This document shows positions 1 through 8,315 of a stretch of DNA of 64,000 bases, one piece after another. The notes under the pieces were generated by a model that was not told the DNA's origin, made no database searches, and saw only the letters and a list, made by a program, of their open reading frames with translations. Numbering within the stretch: the first letter of the stretch is position 1; the number at the start of each line of letters is the position of its first letter. The position numbers and the translations under genes were made by a program. Source of the DNA: Lysobacter enzymogenes (GTDB taxonomy: Bacteria; Pseudomonadota; Gammaproteobacteria; Xanthomonadales; Xanthomonadaceae); the NCBI RefSeq assembly GCF_023617245.1, contig NZ_CP067396.1, positions 1,922,001-1,986,000 on the forward strand, read 5' to 3'.

Positions 1-664
1 AGCACTCGCGGTCGTCCATCGCGCTGTCGGCGAATTCCTTGAGCGTGGCCTTGGGGTCGTCGATCTTCAGCGTCACCCGCGCCTCGGTTACCGGCACGCC
101 GTGCTGCTTGGCCGCCTTTTCCACCACCGGCTGGACCACGCCCTTGAGCGACAGCCCGGATTGCTTGATCGCCGCCTCGTAGAGCTCCTGCGCGGCGAAG
201 ATCGGCCGCCATTTCTCGACCCCGCCGTCGCGGCCGATGTAGCGCGCCTTGAGCGCGCTCCAGCGCGCGTACAGGTCGGCCGGCACCACGTCCTGCAGGG
301 TCTTTCCGTCCGGGTTCTTGCGCGCCTTCAGCGCGGTGGGAATCAGCATCATGGTGCGGAACATGCCCAGCTCGGTGCCGAGGCTGACCGAGGGCGGGGC
401 GATGACTTCCTGCGAATCGGCGATGGTCGCCTCGACCTGGCGCGACAGCCAGGTCATGTCCTTGGGCAGCGGGCTGACCGTGCCGAGGATCCACAGCACG
501 TGGCCGCCGCGGGTCACCTTCCACAGGCCGGGGCCGGGTTGTTCGCCGGTGACGACCAGGGTGTCGAGGTCGCGGATGTCGCCGGCCGGGGGCGGCGTCG
601 GCGTCTGCGCCGCTGCGGCCGGCAGCAGCGCCAGCAGGGCGAGGGCGGTGAGGGCGCGGCGCAT
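1..664 (-). CDS. TraB/GumN family protein, C-terminus beyond the window
   Basis: The first 221 codons of a minus-strand gene are present; the 3' end lies outside the left edge. It starts at the ATG at 664 and opens with a signal peptide (about residues 1-20, hydrophobic core ending AAAAQ). The motif VLWILGTVSPLP at roughly residues 55-66 and the MDDREC segment near the cut are typical of the TraB/PrgY/GumN family, whose members in xanthomonads are exported proteins of unclear, possibly protease-like, function. The family assignment rests on these motifs; no function is claimed. No operon partner is visible in the window. Confidence 0.7.
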   Translation of the reverse strand, partial: MRRALTALALLALLPAAAAQTPTPPPAGDIRDLDTLVVTGEQPGPGLWKVTRGGHVLWILGTVSPLPKDMTWLSRQVEATIADSQEVIAPPSVSLGTELGMFRTMMLIPTALKARKNPDGKTLQDVVPADLYARWSALKARYIGRDGGVEKWRPIFAAQELYEAAIKQSGLSLKGVVQPVVEKAAKQHGVPVTEARVTLKIDDPKATLKEFADSAMDDREC

Positions 665-815
665 CCTTGGCGTTCTCTGGAAGGTGAGGGAGGGCGACGG
701 TGTCGGGCGAGCGGATCGTAGCCGGTTCGCCGCGCCGGCGGTATGCGCCATCTGTAACACGCCCTGGCGCTTTCGCGGTGCCGGCGCGGCGATTCGGCCC
801 GCGTCGCCATGGTTT

Positions 816-834
816 GCAAATGAGAACCATTGCC
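816..834 (+). promoter_or_regulatory. Probable Fur box
   Basis: The 19-mer GCAAATGAGAACCATTGCC closely resembles gammaproteobacterial iron boxes (core AATGAGAAnCATT) and lies about 115 bp upstream of the DUF3649/PepSY/DUF3325 operon, a family arrangement usually tied to siderophore uptake. Seen: the sequence match and its place. Inferred: Fur repression under iron sufficiency. Confidence 0.6.
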
Positions 835-949
835 AACTAGACTGCGCAGGCCGGCGCGCCCCAAGGTGGGCGCTCCGGCGCCGTTTCCGGCTCCCCGCAC
901 GACCCGGCCCGGCGCTACGCCACCGGCCGCCCCACGACCCGACGCCGCA

Positions 950-1348
950 ATGACGCAAAGCTCCGCCACTCCGGCCCTCGCCGCCACGCGCGCCGGCCAC
1001 GACCCGCGCCCCGCCGCGCCGGCGCGCAAGCCGCGCGCGCCGTTGTCGTGGCGCTACCGCGGCGAAGTCGCGGCGCGCGCGTTCGCGGCGATCGTGCTCG
1101 GCTACCTGTTCGCCTACGCGCTGACCGCGGTGCTGAGCCTGACGCTGCCGTTCTCGCGGGTCGACAACGTGATCGCGGCGAGCCTGCTGAGCTTTTTCGT
1201 CTGGTGCGCGGTGGCGATGTACGCCTTCGCTACGCGCAGCGCCTGGCGCGCGTGCTGGGCGCCGGCGCTGGGCGCGACGCTGCTGCTGGGCGTCGCGCGG
1301 CTGTGCGGCGCGGCCGCGTTGTTTTCCGCCGCGACGCCGGCGGCCTGA
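950..1348 (+). CDS. DUF3649 family membrane protein
   Basis: A 132-residue protein with a basic, Pro/Ala-rich N-terminus (about residues 1-35) and three predicted membrane segments (about 40-63, 72-92 and 100-125). DUF3649 proteins are small inner-membrane proteins found with PepSY membrane proteins and DUF3325 proteins next to TonB-dependent siderophore receptors, and the same order is seen here. The ATG at 950 was chosen because the domain starts soon after it; no strong ribosome site precedes it. It lies 12 bp upstream of the PepSY gene, so the two are probably co-transcribed. The biochemical role is unknown. Confidence 0.7.
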   Translation: MTQSSATPALAATRAGHDPRPAAPARKPRAPLSWRYRGEVAARAFAAIVLGYLFAYALTAVLSLTLPFSRVDNVIAASLLSFFVWCAVAMYAFATRSAWRACWAPALGATLLLGVARLCGAAALFSAATPAA

Positions 1349-1360
1349 GGCGCCGACACG

Positions 1361-2944
1361 ATGAAAAACACTTTCTCGCAAGCGATGGCGTGGCTGCACA
1401 CCTGGGCCGGGCTGATGATCGGCTGGCTGCTGTTCGTGATCTTCGTCGGCGGCACCATCGCCTGCTTCGACAAGGAACTCACCCACTGGATGCAGCCGGC
1501 GCTGCACGGCCACGAACGCGGCGCCGACAGCGTCGACCTGGACGCGGCGCTGACGCAACTGCAGAAAGTGTCCAAGGAACATCCGCACGCCTACTACATC
1601 ACCCTGCCGGGCGAGCGCAGCAAGTCGCTGCAGGGCGGCGTCTACTACGACGTCGGCGATCCGGACGAATTCAACCTCGACCCGGCGACCGGCAAGCCGG
1701 TGCCCGAGACCGCAGGCGGCGAATTCTTCTTCACCCTGCACTTCAACCTGCATTCGCAGACCTGGGGCATGTACATCGTCGGCCTGGCCGGGATGTTCAT
1801 GCTGATCGCGATCCTCACCGGCATCGTGATCCACAAGCGCATCTTCAAGGACTTCTTCACCTTCCGCCCGAAGAACGGCGGCCAGCGCGCGTGGCTGGAC
1901 GGGCACAACCTGACCGGCGTGCTCGGCCTGCCGTTCCACCTGATGATCGCCTACACCGGCGTGGCGATCTTCGTCGCCAACTACATGCCGGCCGGGCTGT
2001 ACTCGGCGTTCAACGGCGACGTCGAGAAGTTCTTCGTCGAGGCCTCCGACAGCTACGAGCGGCCCGAGACCGGCAAGCCGCTGAAGACGATCCACTCGAT
2101 CGACGCGCTGATCGCCGACGCGCGCGCGCGCCTTGGCCAGCCGGTGACCTGGGTCAGCGTGCACCATCCCGACGACACCAGCGCCACGATCTCCTTCGGC
2201 GGCGACCACAGCCGCGACGTCGCCTGGAATTTCAAGCAGGTGTTCTACGACGCCAACGACGGCCGCTTCCTGCACGTCAGCGGGCCGATGGCGGCCGGCT
2301 ACAAGACCTATACCTTCATCGGCGGCATGCACATGGCGCAGTGGGGCGGCAGCGCGCTGCGCTGGCTGTACTTCGTCATGGGCATCGCCGGCTGCGTGAT
2401 GATCGCCAGCGGCATGCAGGTGTGGGTCAACAAGCGCGCCAAGAAGATCGCCGAGGCCGGCAGCCTGTCGGGCTACGGCCTGGTGCAGGCGTTGAACCTC
2501 GGCGTGGTCGGCGGCCTGCCGCTGGCGAGCGCGGCGATGGTGATCGGCAACCGCCTGATCCCGGCCGACGCGGCCGCACGGGCGAACGCGGAAATCACCG
2601 TGTTCTGCGCGGTGTGGATCGCGGCGACCCTGTACGCGGCGATCCCGGCGGTGCACAAGCGCGGCTGGGGCCAGTTCTTCGCCCTCAACGCCGCCGCGTT
2701 CGCGCTGGTGCCGCTGGTCAATCTCGCGACCGCGCCGAACAGCCACCTGCTGGCGACCATCGCGCGCGGCGACTGGACGCTGGCGGCGGTGGACTTGACC
2801 GCGCTGGCATTGGCGCTGGGCTTCGCGCTGCTGGCGCGGCGCAGCTTCGTCAAGGCGCGGCAGCCGGCGCCCGAACGCAAGCCGCGGCGCGAACGCGCGG
2901 GCGGCGAGCCCGCCGGCGGCAATCCTGCATTGGCCGATCGCTGA
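1361..2944 (+). CDS. PepSY-associated membrane-helix protein (PiuB-like)
   Basis: A 527-residue inner-membrane protein. The first helix (about residues 7-35, MAWLHTWAGLMIGWLLFVIF) carries the LHTW and GW signature of the PepSY-TM (PiuB) family. Further helices lie at about 140-165, 190-210, 325-355 and in a C-terminal bundle at about 370-500, with a large periplasmic loop between. A Gly-rich GGMHMAQWGG motif precedes the third main helix. Family members are linked to iron-siderophore uptake and may reduce or release ferric siderophore at the inner membrane. The neighbours (DUF3649 upstream, DUF3325 downstream) and the iron box ahead of the operon fit that role. The charged tail is rich in Arg, Pro and Gly. 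Confidence 0.88.
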   Translation: MKNTFSQAMAWLHTWAGLMIGWLLFVIFVGGTIACFDKELTHWMQPALHGHERGADSVDLDAALTQLQKVSKEHPHAYYITLPGERSKSLQGGVYYDVGDPDEFNLDPATGKPVPETAGGEFFFTLHFNLHSQTWGMYIVGLAGMFMLIAILTGIVIHKRIFKDFFTFRPKNGGQRAWLDGHNLTGVLGLPFHLMIAYTGVAIFVANYMPAGLYSAFNGDVEKFFVEASDSYERPETGKPLKTIHSIDALIADARARLGQPVTWVSVHHPDDTSATISFGGDHSRDVAWNFKQVFYDANDGRFLHVSGPMAAGYKTYTFIGGMHMAQWGGSALRWLYFVMGIAGCVMIASGMQVWVNKRAKKIAEAGSLSGYGLVQALNLGVVGGLPLASAAMVIGNRLIPADAAARANAEITVFCAVWIAATLYAAIPAVHKRGWGQFFALNAAAFALVPLVNLATAPNSHLLATIARGDWTLAAVDLTALALALGFALLARRSFVKARQPAPERKPRRERAGGEPAGGNPALADR

Positions 2945-2957
2945 GGAGCGTGCATCG

Positions 2958-3290
2958 ATGCTTTGGTTGGGACTGTGTCTGGGCGTGGCGGCGTGGTGCC
3001 TGCTGAGCCTGGGGTTGGAAAAGCATCATCAGCAGGTGTTCGCCGGCGCGTTCCGCCCGGCGCGCGCGCGGCTCCTGCGCGGCGCCGGCTGGGCGCTGCT
3101 GGCGCTGGATTTCGCCCTGTTCGTCTACGGCTGGGGCTGGGCGCAGGGGCCGATCTTCTGGACCGCGGCGCTGATCGTGTCGGCGCTGGCGTGGACCTTG
3201 GCGATGACGATGGCGCCGAAGGCGAGTACCAAGATCGCCGCCGCGGCGGTGCTGAGCGCGTTCGTGGCGATGCCGTTCTGGATCGGCTGA
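2958..3290 (+). CDS. DUF3325 family membrane protein
   Basis: A 110-residue, almost wholly hydrophobic protein with about four predicted membrane helices. It starts 13 bp after the PepSY gene and has a GAGGAG ribosome site nine bases before the ATG. DUF3325 proteins are the usual third member of the DUF3649-PepSY-DUF3325 cluster; their biochemical role is not established. A convergent terminator follows at 3423-3449, so this is probably the last gene of the operon. Confidence 0.78.
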   Translation: MLWLGLCLGVAAWCLLSLGLEKHHQQVFAGAFRPARARLLRGAGWALLALDFALFVYGWGWAQGPIFWTAALIVSALAWTLAMTMAPKASTKIAAAAVLSAFVAMPFWIG

Positions 3291-3306
3291 GCGCGGCGAC
3301 GGCTCC

Positions 3307-3401
3307 TGTGGGAGGGACTTCAGTCCCGATGCTTTTCGCTCCGATAGCGCGGCCGTTCGGCCACCCGGTCGGAAAGCGTCGGGGCTGAAGCCCCTCCCAC
3401 A
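3307..3401. repeat. Inverted REP-like pair, GTGGGAGGGACTTCAGTCCC type
   Basis: The left arm (3307-3336) reads TGTGGGAGGGACTTCAGTCC and continues. The right arm (3373-3401) is its near-perfect reverse complement, ending CCCCTCCCACA. Each arm is itself hairpin-forming (GGGACTTCAGTCCC; GGGGCTGAAGCCCC). Such pairs are scattered between genes in xanthomonad genomes. This copy sits between convergent genes. Confidence 0.8.
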
Positions 3402-3422
3402 AAAGCGTTCCGCCGAAACCGA

Positions 3423-3449
3423 AACGCCCGGCGCGGAGCCGGGCGTTTT
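3423..3449. terminator. Bidirectional intrinsic terminator
   Basis: AACGCCCGGC-GCGGA-GCCGGGCGTT followed by T's. It lies between the convergent iron operon and dxs, so it could end both transcripts. Confidence 0.8.
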
Positions 3450-3465
3450 GCGTTGCGCACTGCGC

Positions 3466-5379
3466 TCAGCCCGCCGCCGACTGCGGCGCCGGCTGCGCCG
3501 CCAGCTGCGGCCAGCGCTTGATCAGGCTGGCGCGGATCGAGGCCGCGTCCAGCCCGGCCTCGGCCAGCAGCTGCTCGCGGCTGGCGTGGTGCTGGAACTC
3601 GTCCGGCAGGCCCAGGTGCAGCATCGGCAGCACGATGCCCTCGGCCGCCAGCAACTCGGCCACGCCGCTGCCGGCGCCGCCGGCGACGACGTTGTCTTCC
3701 ATCGTCGCGAAACCTTCGTGGCTCTGCGCCAGCTCCAGGATCAGCGCGCGGTCCAGCGGCTTGACGAAGCGCATGTTGACCAGGGTCAGGCCCAGTTCGG
3801 CGGCGACCTGTTCGGCCGCCGGCACGATCGCGCCGAACGCGAGCAGGGCGATGCGCTTGCCGCTGCGGCGCAGTTCGGCCTTGCCGATCGGCAGGGTGTC
3901 CAGGCCCGGCTGGATCGCCGCGCCGGGGCCGGTGCCGCGCGGATAGCGCACCGCGGCCGGGCCGCGGTACTGGAAGCCGGTGGACAGCATCTTGCGGCAC
4001 TCGTCCTCGTCGGCCGGCGCCATCACCACCATGTTCGGCACGCAACGCAGGTAGGACAGGTCGAGGTTGCCGGCGTGGGTGGCGCCGTCGGGGCCGACCA
4101 CGCCGCCGCGGTCGATCGCGAACAGCACGTCGAGGTCCTGGATCGCCACGTCGTGCACGAGCTGGTCGTAGCCGCGCTGCAGGAAGGTCGAGTAGATCGC
4201 CACCACGGGTTTGGCGCCTTCGATCGCCATGCCCGCGGCCAGGGTCACCGCGTGCTGCTCGGCGATGGCGACGTCGAAGTAGCGCTGCGGGTATTCCTTG
4301 CTGTAGCGCACCAGGCCCGAGCCTTCGCGCATCGCCGGGGTGATGCCCATCAGGCGTTCGTCGGCCGCGGCCATGTCGCACAGCCAGTCGCTGAAGACGT
4401 CGGTGTAGGTCGGCTTCTTCGCGCCGGGCTTGCTGACCAGGCCCTTCTCGGGATCGAACGGGCCGACCGCGTGGTAGCCGATCTGGTCGCCCTCGGCGAG
4501 CTCGTAGCCCTTGCCCTTGGTGGTGATGATGTGCAGCAGCTGCGGACCCTTGAGGCCCTTGAGCGTCTTCATCGCGCTCAGCAGCGCCGGCAGGTCGTGG
4601 CCGTCGATCGGGCCGGTGTAGTGGAAGCCGACTTCCTCGAAGAAGGTCGAGGGCACGAACATGCCCTTCCAGTGCTCTTCCCAGCGGCGCACGAACTTGG
4701 CCGCGGGCTTCTTGCGCTTGTCGCCGAGCAGTTTCTTGCCGCCCTCGCGGATCGCGTTGAGGGTGCGGCTGCTGGTGAGCTGGCCGAGCATCTTGGTGAC
4801 GCCGCCGACGTTCTCGGAGATCGACATCTGGTTGTCGTTGAGGATCACCAGCAGGTTCGGCTCGGGATCGCTCATGCCGCCGGCGTGGGCCAGCGCTTCG
4901 AACGCCATGCCGGCGGTCATCGCGCCGTCGCCGATCACCGCCACCACCTTGCGTTCGTCGCCGCGGCGCTGCAGCGCCACCGCCATGCCCAGCGCGGCAG
5001 AGATCGAGGTCGAGCTGTGGCCGACGCCGAGGGTGTCGTACTCGGATTCGTCGCGCTTGGGGAACGGCGCGACGCCGTCCTTCTGCTTGACCGTGTGGAT
5101 GCTGTCGCGGCGGCCGGTGAGGATCTTGTGCGGGTAGCTCTGGTGGCCGACGTCCCAGACCAGGCGGTCGAGCGGGGTGTCATACAACCAGTGCAGGGCG
5201 ACGGTAAGCTCGATCACGCCGAGCCCGGCGCCGAAGTGGCCGCCGACGAGGGCGACCTGCTCGATCAAATAGGCGCGCAGTTCCTCGGCGATCGCCGGCA
5301 GTTCCTCTTCAGGAAAGCGGCGCAGGTCGGCGGGGACCTGAATGCGGGAAAGACGCGGGTAGCGCTGCGAATCGATCAT
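3466..5379 (-). CDS. dxs: 1-deoxy-D-xylulose-5-phosphate synthase
   Basis: A 637-residue thiamine-diphosphate enzyme that condenses pyruvate with glyceraldehyde 3-phosphate, the first step of the MEP isoprenoid pathway; it also feeds thiamine and pyridoxal synthesis. The N-terminal GGHFGAGLG (about 46-54) and the ThDP/Mg motif GDGAMTAG (about 150) with a following NDN are intact. So are the central TTKGKGYE segment and the transketolase-type DRGGVVGPDGATHAG block (about 420). Length matches the family. The ATG at 5379 (MIDSQRYP) was preferred to an in-frame GTG three codons upstream. It appears to be a single-gene unit facing the iron operon. Confidence 0.97.
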   Translation of the reverse strand: MIDSQRYPRLSRIQVPADLRRFPEEELPAIAEELRAYLIEQVALVGGHFGAGLGVIELTVALHWLYDTPLDRLVWDVGHQSYPHKILTGRRDSIHTVKQKDGVAPFPKRDESEYDTLGVGHSSTSISAALGMAVALQRRGDERKVVAVIGDGAMTAGMAFEALAHAGGMSDPEPNLLVILNDNQMSISENVGGVTKMLGQLTSSRTLNAIREGGKKLLGDKRKKPAAKFVRRWEEHWKGMFVPSTFFEEVGFHYTGPIDGHDLPALLSAMKTLKGLKGPQLLHIITTKGKGYELAEGDQIGYHAVGPFDPEKGLVSKPGAKKPTYTDVFSDWLCDMAAADERLMGITPAMREGSGLVRYSKEYPQRYFDVAIAEQHAVTLAAGMAIEGAKPVVAIYSTFLQRGYDQLVHDVAIQDLDVLFAIDRGGVVGPDGATHAGNLDLSYLRCVPNMVVMAPADEDECRKMLSTGFQYRGPAAVRYPRGTGPGAAIQPGLDTLPIGKAELRRSGKRIALLAFGAIVPAAEQVAAELGLTLVNMRFVKPLDRALILELAQSHEGFATMEDNVVAGGAGSGVAELLAAEGIVLPMLHLGLPDEFQHHASREQLLAEAGLDAASIRASLIKRWPQLAAQPAPQSAAG

Positions 5380-5607
5380 TACGACCACGGGCGTTCAGCT
5401 GGTCGGGCATTGTCCCGCCGCCGCGTGAGGCGGGCAAGAAGTGTGACGATTCCAGGTTCAGGCTGGTGCCTGCGGACAGATTCCGTCAGGCCCGGGCGCC
5501 GGTCCGGTCACACGTGCGTTGAGCGCCGTAGCGCGCCGTTGGCGCGCGTTGGCCGGCGTTTCGCAGGGGCGCCAGCGGCCAGCCCCGCGACGCCCGGACG
5601 CAGCCGC

Positions 5608-6870
5608 TCAGCGGCCGCGCAGGCGCCCGAACAGGCCGCCGGACTTGGCTTGCTCGGCCGGCGGCGGATCGCCCTCGGCCTCGGCGAAGCCGGTGGCGAG
5701 GTTGGCATTGATGAAATCGGCGACCTCGGCCTCGCTGACGCCGCTGGCTTCGGCGATCTCTGTCAGGTGCGAAAGGCCTTTCATCATCACCGTGGCGATG
5801 CGGAAGTGCTTGGGGTATTCGCGTTCGGTCTGCGGCCACTTGGTCATGCGGTAGCGGCGCGCCGGGTCGTAGCCCGGGGCGAGGCGGCCGCGGCCGGCGA
5901 GCAGATTGCCGAACCACACCAGCCGCGCCAGCGGCATCGGCGCGCCCAGTTGCGCGGCGGCGGCGTCCCACTGCGCGGCCGGCAGCAGTTCGAATTCGGA
6001 AGCGGCGAACCCGCGCTCGAACAGCGCCGACAGCGGCTTGAGCGCGGCCGGGCCGTGGTAGCGGCGCTGGTCGGCGTCGATCAGCAGGCGCTCCTCGCCG
6101 CTGCCCACGCGCAGCAGGCCGCGCAGGCGGCCGGGGACCAGCCAATCGAGCAGGCCGTCGCCGCGCGCGGTGACGCTGGCGGCGGTTGCGGGAACCGATG
6201 CGGGTGCCGGCGCGGCGGGAGCGACCAAGCCTGGCGTGGGCGCGGCCGGAGCGGGCGCGGGCGTGACGGGCGTCGTGGGCGCGACGACCGCGGCGGGCGC
6301 CGCGATCGGTGCGGCTGGCGCGGGCGGCGCAACCGCTGCGGTCGGCGCGACGGCAGCGACCGGTTCGGCAGGCGCTGCGGCGATGCCCGCCGGCGCGGCC
6401 GGTGCCGGTGCGGCCGCGACGACTGGCGTCGCCGCCTTGGCCTGGGCCAGGTCGGTCTGCAGCAGTTCCACCACCACGTCGGGCAGCGCCGCGGTCGGGT
6501 CGGTGCGCGGTTGCTGCGGAATCTCGACCGGCTTGGGCGCCGCTGCGGCGGCCGCCGGTTCGCCGTTCTGCCCGGCGATCTCGCCGAGCAGCTCGGCGAT
6601 GCTGTCGGCGCTGAAGGGATGGCCGAGCAGGAAGTCGGCCTGGGTGCGCTGGGCCGCGGTCAGCGCGATCACCGACTTGCCCGCGGCATGCAGGCGCAGC
6701 CAGCTCATCGGTCCGTACATGCTGTCCATGTCGACCACGACGAAGTCGGCCTGTTGTTCCGGCACCAGGCTCCAGCGGCTGCCGAGACGGGTGTTGGCCA
6801 ACTTGAAAGCCGTCTGCAGCGCAGACTCCGTCGCCGGGTCCATGCCGGTCAGACCGAGGGTCAAAGGCAT
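5608..6870 (-). CDS. Unrecognised protein: receiver-like N-terminus, Pro/Ala linker, HTH-like C-terminus
   Basis: A 420-residue protein starting at the ATG at 6870 (MPLTLGLTGMDP). Residues 1-105 look like an alpha/beta receiver-type fold (strand-like LTLGLTG, then FVVVDMDSM and VIALTA) but no full set of phosphoacceptor residues could be assigned. A low-complexity Ala/Pro/Val linker spans about 115-240. The C-terminal half contains RYRMTKWPQTEREYPKHF and a helix-turn-helix-like LTEIAEASGVSEAEVADFIN stretch (about 365-385). I do not recognise a named family. An HNH endonuclease gene lies upstream on the same strand. Alternatives are a DNA-binding regulator or a surface-motility regulator; confidence in expression is high, in function nil. 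Confidence 0.75.
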   Translation of the reverse strand: MPLTLGLTGMDPATESALQTAFKLANTRLGSRWSLVPEQQADFVVVDMDSMYGPMSWLRLHAAGKSVIALTAAQRTQADFLLGHPFSADSIAELLGEIAGQNGEPAAAAAAPKPVEIPQQPRTDPTAALPDVVVELLQTDLAQAKAATPVVAAAPAPAAPAGIAAAPAEPVAAVAPTAAVAPPAPAAPIAAPAAVVAPTTPVTPAPAPAAPTPGLVAPAAPAPASVPATAASVTARGDGLLDWLVPGRLRGLLRVGSGEERLLIDADQRRYHGPAALKPLSALFERGFAASEFELLPAAQWDAAAAQLGAPMPLARLVWFGNLLAGRGRLAPGYDPARRYRMTKWPQTEREYPKHFRIATVMMKGLSHLTEIAEASGVSEAEVADFINANLATGFAEAEGDPPPAEQAKSGGLFGRLRGR

Positions 6871-7012
6871 CGCGAATGTGTCCGTAAGTCGATGGCGACG
6901 AGTGTCCGGGACGACCGTAATGTCGTCAACGAGCGCTTTGCGTCGCTTATGCGCGCACACCGGCACATCGGCGGGCGTGTCGGCCGCGATAGTGCGACCG
7001 CGTTCACGGCTT

Positions 7013-7726
7013 CTATCCGAGCCGGCGCGAGTTCTTCGGCAACTGGTTCTTCAAGAACGCCATCTGGTCGGCCAGGATGTTCCTGTTCGACAGGATCAGG
7101 TGCTCGACCCAGCTCGGCCGGTACGGCACCGCCAGCAGCGGCATGCCGGCCTGCTGCGGGGTGCGGTTGCCCTTGCGCGAATTGCAGCCGAAGCAGGCCG
7201 CGACCACGTTCTCCCAGATGTCCCGGCCGCCCTTGGACACCGGCACGACGTGGTCGCGGGTCAGGTGCGGGCGGTGGAAATCGTGGCCGCAGTACATGCA
7301 CAGGTGGCCATCGCGCGCGAACAGCGCGGCGTTGGTCAGCGCCGGGGTCGGGTCGAGCGCGCCGGGACGCGCATGGCCGCGCGCGGCGACGATCGGGTGC
7401 AGTTCGAGCACGCTGCGCTCGCCGGTGAAGCGGTTGATGCCGCCGTGCACCTGCAGGCAGGGATCGCCGAGGGTCCAGGCGACCGCGCCGCGCGCGTACA
7501 GGCAGGCGGCGTCCTGCCAGTTCATCCAGTCGAGCACGCGCCCGTGCGCATCGAGCGACAGCAGCCGCACCGAGTTCAGGCGTTCCAGGGGATTGCGCGG
7601 CACTGCGCGCGGACCGGTCCAGGGCGAGTAGGGCTCGCCGACACCGGAGACTTCCGGCTCACGCTGAAGCATTTCAGCGTGGGTTCCGGTGCGGACCAGG
7701 CGGATCTTCGCTCTATCGGTCTCCAT
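7013..7726 (-). CDS. HNH endonuclease family protein
   Basis: A 237-residue protein. Its C-terminal third has a canonical HNH/McrA-type zinc site: CMYCGHDF (about 140), LTRDHVVPVSKGG (about 153-165), WENVVAACFGCNSRKGN (about 168-184). The two CxxC pairs, the DHV and the N are all present. Free-standing HNH proteins of this type are common in proteobacteria and their targets are mostly unknown; this one lies among housekeeping genes and has no phage genes beside it. It starts at the ATG at 7726. The upstream 60-150 bp towards the lipoprotein gene is unremarkable. Confidence 0.88.
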   Translation of the reverse strand: METDRAKIRLVRTGTHAEMLQREPEVSGVGEPYSPWTGPRAVPRNPLERLNSVRLLSLDAHGRVLDWMNWQDAACLYARGAVAWTLGDPCLQVHGGINRFTGERSVLELHPIVAARGHARPGALDPTPALTNAALFARDGHLCMYCGHDFHRPHLTRDHVVPVSKGGRDIWENVVAACFGCNSRKGNRTPQQAGMPLLAVPYRPSWVEHLILSNRNILADQMAFLKNQLPKNSRRLG

Positions 7727-7874
7727 CGGAGAGTGAGCTTATACCCTGTCGGTTACATTTTGTGTAGACGCGGTGCGCCGGCGGTCGGTGTTCGAACGGT
7801 CCGGCGAGCCTGGCGGCGGCTCGCGCCGAGCCCGGATGCGAGCCCGGATGCGGGCCCGGCCGCGAACGGCCCGA

Positions 7875-8315
7875 TCAGCTCGACGCGCTGAGATAGACGG
7901 TGTAGCGGTCGGGCCGCGAGACATCGACGTCGAGTTCGTACATCCAGTGCGCGATCCGGCTTTCGCAGCGGCGATGGGCGCGGTCCGGGCGCGGCGCGTA
8001 CCAGGCCGGATCGCCTCGCTCGGCCGCGCGCGCGCCGTGGCCGACGTCGCCGAGCCGGCAGTGCAGCGCCACCACCAGCGCCGGCAGTTGCGCCGGCGGC
8101 AGGTCGAAGCGGTAGTACGCGGTCATCGTGCGCAGTTGGTCGTCGATGTGTTCGCGCACGTCGGTGGCGGCGGCGGGAATCGCGATGCCGCCGGGGAACT
8201 CGGTCGGCGGCGGCGCTTGCGAACAGGCGGCGAGGATCAGCGCCGCGATCGCCGCCGCGGCGAGGCCGCGAAGCCGCAGGACCGCCGGCCTCGCGCGCCC
8301 GCCGCGCGCGATCAC
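7875..8315 (-). CDS. Small lipoprotein coupled to the acyl-CoA dehydrogenase gene
   Basis: A 146-residue protein starting at a GTG whose last two bases overlap the TGA of the upstream acyl-CoA dehydrogenase gene (GTGA), which implies translational coupling. The N-terminus is basic, then hydrophobic (GLAAAAIAALILAAC) with lipobox LAAC at about residue 32, followed by SQAPPPTEFP. The mature part is mixed alpha/beta with two Cys. It is therefore predicted to be a membrane-anchored lipoprotein. I do not recognise the domain. A long reading frame in another register of the dehydrogenase gene runs into this gene and hides its start. Confidence 0.65.
   Translation of the reverse strand: MIARGGRARPAVLRLRGLAAAAIAALILAACSQAPPPTEFPGGIAIPAAATDVREHIDDQLRTMTAYYRFDLPPAQLPALVVALHCRLGDVGHGARAAERGDPAWYAPRPDRAHRRCESRIAHWMYELDVDVSRPDRYTVYLSASS

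Noticed and set aside
3448..7428. Very long plus-strand frame opposite dxs and its neighbours
   Set aside because: It runs antisense through dxs and the next gene; composition is Arg/His/Ala/Gly-rich with no domain, a usual artefact of very high GC.
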